NCBI RefSeq assembly: GCF_000401215.1
Contig: NZ_ASRV01000092.1
Location: 1 to 64,000, forward strand
Direction: 5' to 3'
DNA length: 64,000 nucleotides
Origin: Clostridium sartagoforme AAU1
GTDB lineage: Bacteria > Bacillota > Clostridia > Clostridiales > Clostridiaceae
Part shown: positions 55,635 through 63,663 of the stretch, piece after piece
How positions within the stretch are numbered: position 1 is the first letter of the stretch
How the letters are laid out: every line of letters begins with the position of its first letter
Position numbers and translations under genes: made by a program
Notes under the pieces: model-generated
The model's input: the letters and a program-made list of their open reading frames with translations, nothing else
Database searches by the model: none
Told to the model about the DNA's origin: nothing

Positions 55635-55958
55635 TTACTTTTTCTTTGCTTTTAAAAGCTGAATAGCTACCTTTAAAACTTTATCGCCCTTCATCATTCC
55701 ATAATCTTCTGGGTCAATTACTTGAATTGGTATTCCTGTATTCCCATATAGCCTAACTATTTCGTCATATCGATACTTAACTTGAGGTCCAAGTAAAATT
55801 ATATCTGGATGTTTCTCTTCTATAATTTGTCCAATTTTATTATCAGGAAATGCTTGTACCTCGATTGGTAGGTTATGTTCATCAGCTACCTTTTGCATCA
55901 AACTAGCTAACATACTTGTGGACATACCTGCACTGCAAAATAAATAAACCTTTTTCAT
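55635..55958 (-). CDS. PTS cellobiose-type EIIB
   Basis: A 107-residue phosphocarrier with the active Cys in LFCSAGMSTSMLA (residue 8), as in CelA/ChbB. It is the first gene after a promoter with the TTTCCTA-N5-TAGGAAA dyad, so EIIB-EIIC and downstream genes form one unit. RBS AAGGAGGAG. Confidence 0.94.
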   Translation of the reverse strand: MKKVYLFCSAGMSTSMLASLMQKVADEHNLPIEVQAFPDNKIGQIIEEKHPDIILLGPQVKYRYDEIVRLYGNTGIPIQVIDPEDYGMMKGDKVLKVAIQLLKAKKK

Positions 55959-55994
55959 ATTTCTCCTCCTTATTATAAATTTAATACCATTCTT

Positions 55995-56000
55995 ATTTTA
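55995..56000 (-). promoter_or_regulatory. -10 box of EIIB operon
   Basis: TAAAAT on the minus strand, 32 bp after the dyad at 56033-56051, with no good -35 hexamer. Confidence 0.5.
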
Positions 56001-56032
56001 CCAATTTAAACATTTACATAAACTGAACCATC

Positions 56033-56051
56033 TTTCCTATCTCTTAGGAAA
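56033..56051 (-). promoter_or_regulatory. PRD activator site candidate 1 (EIIB operon)
   Basis: TTTCCTA-TCTCT-TAGGAAA, perfect 7-bp arms. It lies between the EIIA gene and EIIB gene and matches sites at 58968-58986 and 59922-59940. Confidence 0.7.
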
Positions 56052-56059
56052 TACTTACA

Positions 56060-56389
56060 TCATTTTAGTTTTTCTTCCAAGGCTATAATACGTTTATAAT
56101 TATCAATCATTTCATTTGCAATAATTTTAAAATTTTCAGCACTCATTAATTGATCTTCAGCATGAACTAATAATAATGAGCATACTACACTTTCTCCTAC
56201 TGCTTCTTTTTCAATTAATTCAGCATGACCTTTATGACCCTTTGAAAAGTATTCTTGTCCATCTTTAATACATTCCTCAGCCATATCAAACTTTCCATCC
56301 TTTGCTTTCGAAATTGCTTCAATATAAGAAGACCTCGCCATTCCTACATTTGAAATAATTTTAAAACAAGCTAACTCAATTTCATTCAT
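56060..56389 (-). CDS. PTS cellobiose/lactose-type EIIA
   Basis: A 109-residue three-helix EIIA of the lactose/cellobiose family. The phosphorylated His is in LLLVHAEDQLMSA (near residue 78). It ends the upstream unit regulator-RDD-EIIA and provides the missing part of the enzyme II whose B and C genes start 100 bp downstream. Confidence 0.93.
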   Translation of the reverse strand: MNEIELACFKIISNVGMARSSYIEAISKAKDGKFDMAEECIKDGQEYFSKGHKGHAELIEKEAVGESVVCSLLLVHAEDQLMSAENFKIIANEMIDNYKRIIALEEKLK

Positions 56390-56403
56390 AATATTTCTCC
56401 CTT

Positions 56404-56997
56404 CTACTCTTTCGTTGATATTACTTTTGTTTTAGCAATACGATCATGAAACATAGCATTATCCTTATTAAATAAAGCATATATAATTGATATAATTGTA
56501 ATTAAAGTAAAAATATATATTAAAATCTTTTCAGTATTTGTATTTATTAATAGTCCTAATAAACTATAAAGATATCCTGAAATCGGATAAGTTGCACCCT
56601 CTAACAATATAACTCCAATTCCTTCTCTAATAAACATTGTCCTAAAATCTGGATTGCTTCCATCTTGATTTACCACCTTAAGCCCTAAGGCTCTTTTACC
56701 AATAGTTTTTCCTGGGTGTTTATAAACTGGTGAATAAATTAAATAGTAAAAACTAATAAGTAAGCATATTGTAAATACCATTAATGCATAGGGGAACTCA
56801 AACATATCTAGTGTTATTTTGTTCTCAATTTTTTTTGTAATAATAGAATAAATATATTTTATAGGTATTGCATATAGTAAAACTAAAATTATATGATCTA
56901 TTAAATAAGCAAATAATCTTTTTGATGGAGAAACTCTAAATTTATTATTGATTTCTAATCTTTTATTTACTCTTGTAGATTTAACTTCTTTATTCAT
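56404..56997 (-). CDS. RDD family membrane protein
   Basis: A 197-residue protein with four membrane segments. The RDD motif region is seen as SPSKRLFAYLIDHIILVLLY (Arg 27 and Asp 33) and GKTIGKRALGLKVVNQDG, conserved in the family. The function of the family is unclear; some act as Na+/H+ antiporters or regulators. It is between the PRD regulator and EIIA, with gaps of a few bp. Confidence 0.85.
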   Translation of the reverse strand: MNKEVKSTRVNKRLEINNKFRVSPSKRLFAYLIDHIILVLLYAIPIKYIYSIITKKIENKITLDMFEFPYALMVFTICLLISFYYLIYSPVYKHPGKTIGKRALGLKVVNQDGSNPDFRTMFIREGIGVILLEGATYPISGYLYSLLGLLINTNTEKILIYIFTLITIISIIYALFNKDNAMFHDRIAKTKVISTKE

Positions 56998-56999
56998 AA

Positions 57000-58909
57000 T
57001 TACCCCATTATTCTTTCTAAAAATTCTTCATAATCCTTAACCTCTAGTAACTCAGAGAATGTTAATTCATCGCTAATGGTACTAGCTAACCATTCTAAAA
57101 ACATAAATAATAATGATTTATCTTCTTCATTAATTGCAAGTAACATAACAAGTTTTACCTCATATCCCCCCATTTTACTGGAACCTTTAAGAGTGCTACT
57201 GAAATTGTTGATAAATAACTCTGCGATCTTAAATCATGTGGTGTTGCAAATCCATAGGAAAAAGATGTTGGAGACATTTCTTCTCTTTTCAAGACAGATT
57301 CTTTAAAATCTTTAGGAACAATTTTATGTTCTTCTAATTTACTGCACATTTTGTTAATAATATCTTTTTCATCTTTTCCATCAAAATTTGTATAGAAAAA
57401 TTCTTTTTTTATAATATTAGATATTTTAGAGTTAAATTCAATTTGAAATTTCTTTTTATCTAGTTTCTTTATAGCTTGATATATATTCATTTCATCTTCG
57501 CTACTTATAAACATGGATATTTGTATTGTCATTATATCCAAAGAGTGTTGAAGTGAAGATAAAGTTAAAATTAAATCTGGTTGATAAGATATTACTTCAC
57601 CTTCTTCAAAATAGTTTAATGTTTTTACAATATCTAAACGTTCACCAAAATTATCATCTATCTTTTGTTGACATAAAGATGAGAATGATTGGTTATGTGG
57701 TGATATAATTATTACCTTATATTTGCTATTTTTATTCATTCTTTCATTAGCTGCACCTAAATGTAAGGCAATAAAACCAGCTTCATTTTCATTAACACTA
57801 AAACCTAAGCTATCTTCAATCATATGACATGCATATATCCCCATTTCAAAAACTAATGGATACTTACGTTTAATGTCTTGTAAAAATACATTATCAATAG
57901 AAATTGCATTTTTTGCTCTAGAAACCATTCCTTGAATATGCATTTTTAAACCAACTATCAAATCTATATCATCTATAAAATCAGTTCCAAAAAATTCTCT
58001 TATTTCCTCTAATAAATTTATAACTAATTGTTCTATATCTAATTTTTTATTATCTACATTCAATAAATTTGTTGAATAATTCAAACTATTTTTTCCCATT
58101 AATAATAATGTCATTAGTTGAATTTCATCTTCTACAAGTTTAATATTTATTTTATCTGATACCCTTTTAAAAAATTCCTTAGAAATTTTATACTCTCTTG
58201 ATTCATAAAACTCTTTGTCTTTTCTATCTGTTTTTATAAAATTATATTTCATTATTCTCTCAATGCTTATGCCTATATGTATTACAAGCATTGGAAACAT
58301 AATATCTTTTACAGAAAATTTATACTCATCAAAGACCTCTAAAAGTATGTCTTTAACTAATAACAAATCAAAATTCTTGTAAAGAGAAGCAATTCTGTTA
58401 ATATTCAAAAAATTTCCTTTTGTTTCAGCTGCTAATAGGTCCCTATACAGCGCCCTTTTACTTCTTTCATCACCATGTAAATAAATATAATTTTTTGAAC
58501 GAATAAGCCTTAATTTTGGATAGGGTTCTAACATTTTTCGGATACGTTTTAAGTCATTTTCAATTGAATACCCACTTACATAAATTTGAGATTGCAATAT
58601 TGTTAAGTTGATTTCATTTTTTTCAAATAATAATTGACGAATCATAAAAACGCACCGTTCACTTGGTGTTTGAGGGATTGAATACTTTACTTCAATATTT
58701 AACCGGTTCAATAAGCTTTCATCTATATGGTATCCTTGCCTTTGATTTGATTTGATTAAACTACTTTGATAATATTTGTTTATATTATCAATATCAGAAC
58801 GAATTGTTCTATCTGATACATTTAATAATTTAGATAACTCTTTTCCTGTAATCCACTCCTTTTGCTCACCTAATATTCTTACAATATTTGTTTGCCTATT
58901 ATTCATCAT
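57000..58909 (-). pseudogene. PRD-containing activator (MtlR/LicR type), C-terminal frameshift
   Basis: A regulator with N-terminal HTH (TNIVRILGEQKEWITGKELSK, then SDRTIRSDIDNIN), two PRDs (LLEEIREFFG..GLKMHIQGMVSR and NEAGFIALHLGAA), an EIIB-like region (YKVIIISPHN) and a C-terminal EIIA with SYGFATPHDLRS. The frame ends at 57155 in VKWGDMR. One more G in the six-base run 57166-57171 restores WGGYEVKLVMLLAINEED and runs to 57000, completing EIIA (about 636 residues). It probably activates the three promoters with TTTCCTA-N5-TAGGAAA sites, including its own. Start ATG 58909, after GGGGGG. Confidence 0.87.
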
Positions 58910-58930
58910 TGTTCCCCCCATCTAATACTT

Positions 58931-58936
58931 ATTATA
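58931..58936 (-). promoter_or_regulatory. -10 box of PRD regulator gene
   Basis: TATAAT on the minus strand, exactly 31 bp after the dyad at 58968-58986. Confidence 0.6.
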
Positions 58937-58967
58937 AACCAGGAAAATAAATATAAAAGCAAAGAAA

Positions 58968-58986
58968 TTTCCTATCTATTAGGAAA
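58968..58986 (-). promoter_or_regulatory. PRD activator site candidate 2 (regulator gene)
   Basis: TTTCCTA-TCTAT-TAGGAAA, perfect arms, extended outward by AAAGCAAAGA/TCTTTGCTTT into a hairpin that could also act as a weak terminator after chbG. Confidence 0.7.
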
Positions 58987-59008
58987 CCTCTTTGCTTTTG
59001 TATTAAAT

Positions 59009-59049
59009 ATTTTAATTTAGTTAGGAAAATTTCCTAACTAAATTAAAAT
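59009..59049. terminator. long palindrome at chbG 3' end
   Basis: ATTTTAATTTAGTTAGGAAA (59009-59028) and its complement (59030-59049) form a near-perfect palindrome covering the chbG stop codon. It includes AGGAAA/TTTCCT arms in the order opposite to the activator sites. Probably a terminator or RNA-stability hairpin. Confidence 0.6.
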
Positions 59050-59771
59050 ATATTTTCATAATTACATAATAGCACTTTATTTTCAGCCAAAAGATTCTTT
59101 AGCTTCTCTGATGTAAGAATACTAAGTTCCTCTAACCTTTTTATATTATAAGAACTACTTTCCATTAAAAAGCTATCTGCATAAGCTGGGTGAGTCATAA
59201 CATCTACTATATCATATTGTTTTTCTATAATCTTTTTAAATGTTTCTACAGAAGTATTTTCACCATAGAATATCCCTTCAAAAGGTACTACTTTATCATG
59301 ATTTAATTTATAATTTAAACCACCTCTTATTGGTAAGTTATATTTACTTATAATTTTTTCAATAACTGGTTTTAAAAACTCTAAAGTATGAACATGATGA
59401 TGAGAGTCTAAGTGGGTAATCTTCACTCCAGCATTTGTTACTTTTTCAATTTGTGCACAAAACTCATTATAAACCTCATCTAAATCTATTTTATTTAAAT
59501 CCTTACATTCTAATAGATTTTTATAAAATTCTCCCTTTTCATTTACTATTGTTTTATGTGTTTTTAATATTGGTTTATATGCACTTAAAGTAAGATGAAC
59601 TCCACAACCTAGTCCTGGATTTTCCCTAATAAGTTCTAGTGCATGATTAAATCCAGGCATTCCTGCCATTAAAGTAGCACTTGTTGCAATTCCATTTTTA
59701 TAAGCTTCAATTATTCCATAATTCACAGCTTTACTATATCCAAAGTCATCACAATTTACAATTAATCTCAT
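59043..59771 (-). CDS. chbG: ChbG/YdjC carbohydrate deacetylase
   Basis: A 242-residue metal-dependent deacetylase. Motifs are NCDDFGYSKAVNYG at residues 4-17 (metal Asp pair), GVHLTLSAYKP near 57 and ITHLDSHHHVHTL near 118 (metal His). In E. coli ChbG removes one acetyl group from chitobiose-6-P or chitotriose-6-P and is needed to induce the chb operon. Here it has the same dyad-promoter as the adjacent PTS genes, which supports an N-acetylated beta-linked substrate. Links to the two secreted chitinases are plausible. RBS GGGGGG. Confidence 0.92.
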   Translation of the reverse strand: MRLIVNCDDFGYSKAVNYGIIEAYKNGIATSATLMAGMPGFNHALELIRENPGLGCGVHLTLSAYKPILKTHKTIVNEKGEFYKNLLECKDLNKIDLDEVYNEFCAQIEKVTNAGVKITHLDSHHHVHTLEFLKPVIEKIISKYNLPIRGGLNYKLNHDKVVPFEGIFYGENTSVETFKKIIEKQYDIVDVMTHPAYADSFLMESSSYNIKRLEELSILTSEKLKNLLAENKVLLCNYENIF

Positions 59772-59884
59772 AATATTCCCCCCATTTATTTCAATAATAG
59801 TAATTTAGTAATTAACTTTATTATATTATAACTGAACTATTAAGTCTTCTATTAATGGTTAATTTAACTACTATATTAATACTT

Positions 59885-59890
59885 ATTATA
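59885..59890 (-). promoter_or_regulatory. -10 box of chbG
   Basis: TATAAT on the minus strand, 31 bp after the dyad at 59922-59940. The flanking TTTATAATAAGTATTA is identical to the regulator promoter. Confidence 0.6.
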
Positions 59891-59921
59891 AATTAGAAAA
59901 ATAATTATAGAAATAAAGAAA

Positions 59922-59940
59922 TTTCCTAACATATAGGAAA
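59922..59940 (-). promoter_or_regulatory. PRD activator site candidate 3 (chbG)
   Basis: TTTCCTA-ACATA-TAGGAAA, perfect arms, extended by AAATAAAGAAA/TTTCTTTATTT. Confidence 0.7.
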
Positions 59941-60111
59941 TTTCTTTATTTTTCTAGCTAAATATATTCCTTAACATGATACCATCATTACTACCCTTGT
60001 TAACCGTGACTTTTTCTCCACCAAGTTCTAAATATTTTTCATATTATTTATATTTTATTCATATTTACAAATAATTTAACTTAATATAGAATTTTAGTAT
60101 TAAAATAAAAA

Positions 60112-60142
60112 AGATCTTGAAAACTTATTATTTTCAAGATCT
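60112..60142 (-). terminator. terminator of tRNA-Arg
   Basis: AGATCTTGAAAA (60112-60123) pairs with TTTTCAAGATCT (60131-60142); a TTTTTTATTTT run follows on the minus strand. Confidence 0.9.
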
Positions 60143-60145
60143 CTT

Positions 60146-60222
60146 TGGTACGGCGGAGAGGATTCGAACCCCCGACCAACTGGTTCGTAGCCAGCTACTC
60201 TATCCAACTGAGCTACCACCGC
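60146..60222 (-). tRNA. tRNA-Arg (anticodon ACG)
   Basis: A 77-nt tRNA with CCA encoded. Acceptor GCGGTGG pairs with CCGCCGT (two G-U). D arm AGCTCAGTTGGATAGAG, anticodon loop CTACGAA (ACG), variable loop TTGGTC, T arm GGGGGTTCGAATCCTCTC. It reads CGN Arg codons, with A34 edited to inosine by TadA. Confidence 0.97.
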
Positions 60223-60277
60223 ATATTGTTTTTTAACAATATTTATATTATCATACCTATTTAAATAAATCAAGCAA

Positions 60278-61201
60278 CTAATTGTTGTATATATCCGAAA
60301 ACTCTATTTCTAACATTTGTATTTTTCCACTATTATCTCTCATACAAAAATCTCTTTCCAAACTATCTTGTTCATCTCCAATTTCTATAGGTAATGTTAT
60401 TATGAATTCGCTACCATTTCCTAATTGACTTTTTAATTCTATTTCTCCATTCATAGATCTTACTAAATAATTTACTAAATCTAATCCTATTCCACTGCCA
60501 TAACCGTCTTTTTTGTCCTTCTTAGAGACTTGATAAAATCTATTAAATATTTTCTCTTGATATTCTTGTGATATTCCTGGCCCCTCATCCTTTATAGAAA
60601 TCCTTATTTTATCTTCTATAACAAGCATATTTATATACACATTTGTGTTACTATATGAAAATTTAATAGCATTTGATATTAAATTCATTATAATTCTATC
60701 TATAGCTTCTGGGTCAACTGACATTATACATTCCTCTTCATTAGTATCAAATATAAGTTGAATATCCTTTTGCTTTGCATACTTATCTATACAACTTATA
60801 GTTCCCTCAACCATAGATATAATATCTATATTCCTTTTATTTAAAACATAATAATTATTTTCTAACTTTGTTGTATCTATTAAATTATTTATTAGCTTTA
60901 ACATCTTTAAGCTATTTCTTTTTACCATATTCATATATTCTAATACTTTTTTATCATTAATACATAGACTTCCATAATCTATACATTGCATTATACTTAA
61001 TATTACATTTAAATGCCCTCTAAGGTCATGAGAAATATTAAGCAAAAAATTTTCCTGCCTACCACTTTTTCCATTTAATTGTGCTATGATACTTATTAAT
61101 TCTTCTTTTGTAAAATTAAAGTCCCCTTCTAATATAATTTCACTTATATCTCGTTTATTATCTAATAATCCATTTCCCATAAATTCGTTATTAGCCACCA
61201 T
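60278..61201 (-). CDS. orphan cytosolic sensor histidine kinase
   Basis: A 307-residue kinase with HisKA (H-box NISHDLRGHLNVIL, His58) and HATPase_c: N box MNLISNAIKFS, G1 KDEGPGIS, F box FNRFYQ, G2 GSGIGLDLVNYL. There is no membrane segment or PAS domain; the first 50 residues have no clear fold. The H-box reads HDLRGHLN, with Gly in place of the usual Thr/Pro region, as in clostridial kinases of this size. No response-regulator gene lies nearby. ATG 61201 follows AAGGGAG by 5 bp. Confidence 0.9.
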   Translation of the reverse strand: MVANNEFMGNGLLDNKRDISEIILEGDFNFTKEELISIIAQLNGKSGRQENFLLNISHDLRGHLNVILSIMQCIDYGSLCINDKKVLEYMNMVKRNSLKMLKLINNLIDTTKLENNYYVLNKRNIDIISMVEGTISCIDKYAKQKDIQLIFDTNEEECIMSVDPEAIDRIIMNLISNAIKFSYSNTNVYINMLVIEDKIRISIKDEGPGISQEYQEKIFNRFYQVSKKDKKDGYGSGIGLDLVNYLVRSMNGEIELKSQLGNGSEFIITLPIEIGDEQDSLERDFCMRDNSGKIQMLEIEFSDIYNN

Positions 61202-61356
61202 AATAACTCCCTTCATAACAGCTCTAGATTCTTTCCCTTAAAGACCATATAATAAGTTTACCATATACATTTTTTTCCAACAACATTTTTTTACTTTTTA
61301 TAGTAAAGTATCTTTTCTTATATAAACATATTTTAAATAATAATTATAAAATATGT

Positions 61357-62124
61357 TTATATCGTTCCCTCTCTTCTAATTCTATTCATCCAAAGTATTA
61401 AATAAACTCCAGCTATTAAAATACTTAAAGAACCTAATGGATAAAATATTCTAATTATTATTGGTAAAGTCATCGAATATATACATAGCTTAAGTACATC
61501 TATGTACTTTAAATTTATATTATTAATTTTACTTAATAATAATCCTACCAGTGATAGTATTAATGAATTAAATATATAACTTACATATGTCCCTATAATA
61601 CTTGCTATAAAAATTATATATTTAAATATCCACATATAATCTAATGATTTTATTAAGCTTTCATTATTTATATTATCTACTAATAACGACATATCACTAT
61701 ATTTATATTCTGCTTTCTGCCCGCCCGTATTAGTATAAATTCCATCTTTCAAAATAACCATTGCCATATCTTTGTGTACAATAATATTTCTTATTGTATC
61801 TACATCTTCTAATCCTATATTAGTATCAACTAGAATCATAAACTTTCCTGATTCACTTTTTATAGGAGAGTTTTCAAAATCTAATATACCATCATGTAAT
61901 TCAAATTCATATTTTTCATTTTCCATTGTCGTTTTAACTAATTTTTGAAATTTACTTATATTAGAAAAGTTAATACATCCTAGTATAGATCCAGCAATTA
62001 AACTCAATATTATCGAGTATATTATTGCATGAGAAAATCTCAATATTATCAAGTCATTATATTTTTTAATATTGTATAAACTAATTTTAAATTTATTTAT
62101 AAAATTTATATTATTTTCTTTCAT
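61357..62124 (-). CDS. DUF1189 family membrane protein
   Basis: A 255-residue protein with one N-terminal membrane helix (about 32-54), an extracytoplasmic region of about 110 residues (DTNIGLEDVDTIRNIIVHKDMAMVILKDG) and three or four C-terminal membrane helices. This is the layout of DUF1189, known as MalA-like proteins in Bacillus without defined biochemistry. ATG 62124 follows TTGGAGG by 7 bp. It stands divergent from the L,D-transpeptidase gene. Confidence 0.78.
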   Translation of the reverse strand: MKENNINFINKFKISLYNIKKYNDLIILRFSHAIIYSIILSLIAGSILGCINFSNISKFQKLVKTTMENEKYEFELHDGILDFENSPIKSESGKFMILVDTNIGLEDVDTIRNIIVHKDMAMVILKDGIYTNTGGQKAEYKYSDMSLLVDNINNESLIKSLDYMWIFKYIIFIASIIGTYVSYIFNSLILSLVGLLLSKINNINLKYIDVLKLCIYSMTLPIIIRIFYPLGSLSILIAGVYLILWMNRIRREGTI

Positions 62125-62284
62125 AATTGCCTCCAATTATTAGTAATTTAACACTTAATAACTATTTTATCATATTTAGTTATTTTTATAAATAGGCGTT
62201 ATTTTTTATTGAAATTAAATTTTTAAGATTAATTTTTATAATTTTTGTTAATGATTATAGTATATCTTATAAGGAGGTTACTAA

Positions 62285-63526
62285 ATGTATAGTGCTAAAT
62301 CCAAACCCCAAAATAAAATTTCTATTTTTATGATTCTTTCAATTATCACTTTATTTATTTTATTAGGATTTGGAACCAATATTTACTTAAATTCTAAATA
62401 TGAAGAAATAACTAATAGTTTTTATAATTCATTTAATAATTGTGAATTTTTAGAAGCCAAATCTAAATTAAATAATAATAAAATTTTACTAATAAAGAAA
62501 AATCAATTAAACTCTGATTTAAATGATTACTTTACAGATATTGTAGATAAATTATGTACTTCTTTATCTAAAAATGAAATTAGTACTAATCAAGCATTAA
62601 CTGTTTTATCTGAAATTAAAGACTATAATATCCTTAGTTCATCATTAGATAAGCTAATTTTAGCTCTCGATGGTAATGAACCTGAAGCCATAAATTCAAA
62701 TAATAATGTAGATACTACTATCTCTTCAAATGATGCTTCTAATAATATAAATAAAGATAATTATTTAAACTTAGGTATTTCAGCTTTTAATTCAAAGGAC
62801 TATCCGGCAGCTATGAAGTACTTTAGTCTTATTCCTAAGTCATTAGAAAATGATTATCAAATTGCCCAAGAATACATATCTGATTGCAAAGCAATTTATA
62901 GAGATTACTTAATTGAAAATGCTGATGAATTGACCGCTAATAAATATTATACAAAAGCTATTAACCTTTTATCAGAATACGATTCAAGCCTATTAAGTAA
63001 AAGTCAGATAACAGAAATAGAAAATAAAATTAAATCCATTAAACAATTTAGAGAAGAATATCAAGGAGATGATTCAGAATATACTTCTAATGCAATTCTT
63101 CAATCTATAACACTTAATAATGTAAATACTTTATCCATTAGTAGTAAAACTAATTATTTTGTTTACTTAAATTTAGAAGAGCAAAAAACTTATGTTTATA
63201 AAGGATCAACTAATAATTGGGATTTAGTTAAAGAATTTTCTTGTTCTACAGGACTTCCTGGTAAAGAAACTCCTAAAGGAATATTTGCAGTTACTAATAG
63301 GGGTGAATGGTTCTTCTCAGATGAGTTTGGTCAAGGGGGTAAGTATTGGGTTCAATTTATGGGTGATTACTTATTTCACTCTCTTCCTTTTGATGAAACC
63401 CAATCAGTTATTTTAGATGATACCCTTGGTACTCCATCTTCTCATGGATGTATAAGATTAAATGTGGAAGATGCTAAATGGTTGTACGATAATGTTGCAA
63501 ATGATACTAAGATAATAATTAATTAA
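62285..63526 (+). CDS. membrane-anchored L,D-transpeptidase (YkuD)
   Basis: A 413-residue protein: N-terminal membrane anchor (about 14-34), a helical region with a TPR-like segment (YLNLGISAFNSKDYPAAMKYF, about 160-260), and a C-terminal YkuD domain (about 285-413). The catalytic motif SSHGCIRL has His387, Gly388 and Cys389. It would make 3-3 peptidoglycan cross-links or anchor proteins outside the membrane. L,D-transpeptidases are abundant in clostridia. RBS AAGGAGG. Confidence 0.92.
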   Translation: MYSAKSKPQNKISIFMILSIITLFILLGFGTNIYLNSKYEEITNSFYNSFNNCEFLEAKSKLNNNKILLIKKNQLNSDLNDYFTDIVDKLCTSLSKNEISTNQALTVLSEIKDYNILSSSLDKLILALDGNEPEAINSNNNVDTTISSNDASNNINKDNYLNLGISAFNSKDYPAAMKYFSLIPKSLENDYQIAQEYISDCKAIYRDYLIENADELTANKYYTKAINLLSEYDSSLLSKSQITEIENKIKSIKQFREEYQGDDSEYTSNAILQSITLNNVNTLSISSKTNYFVYLNLEEQKTYVYKGSTNNWDLVKEFSCSTGLPGKETPKGIFAVTNRGEWFFSDEFGQGGKYWVQFMGDYLFHSLPFDETQSVILDDTLGTPSSHGCIRLNVEDAKWLYDNVANDTKIIIN

Positions 63527-63547
63527 TCTATCTAAACATTTTAAAAT

Positions 63548-63590
63548 AAGTCATATAAAAAGAGAGCTATTCTCACTTTATATGACTTTT
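63548..63590 (+). terminator. terminator after L,D-transpeptidase
   Basis: A 12-bp stem (63548-63559 with 63577-63588) followed by TTATTATTT. Confidence 0.8.
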
Positions 63591-63663
63591 ATTATTTACA
63601 ATATTATTATAAATTATATAATTAATTTATAATAATATTATTGATTTTAAAGGCAGGATAACA

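Noticed and set aside
58921-59050. BglG-type RAT antiterminator in the PRD regulator leader
   Set aside because: The hairpins do not match RAT consensus, and the regulator has MtlR/LicR domain order with DNA-binding HTH, not an RNA-binding CAT domain.
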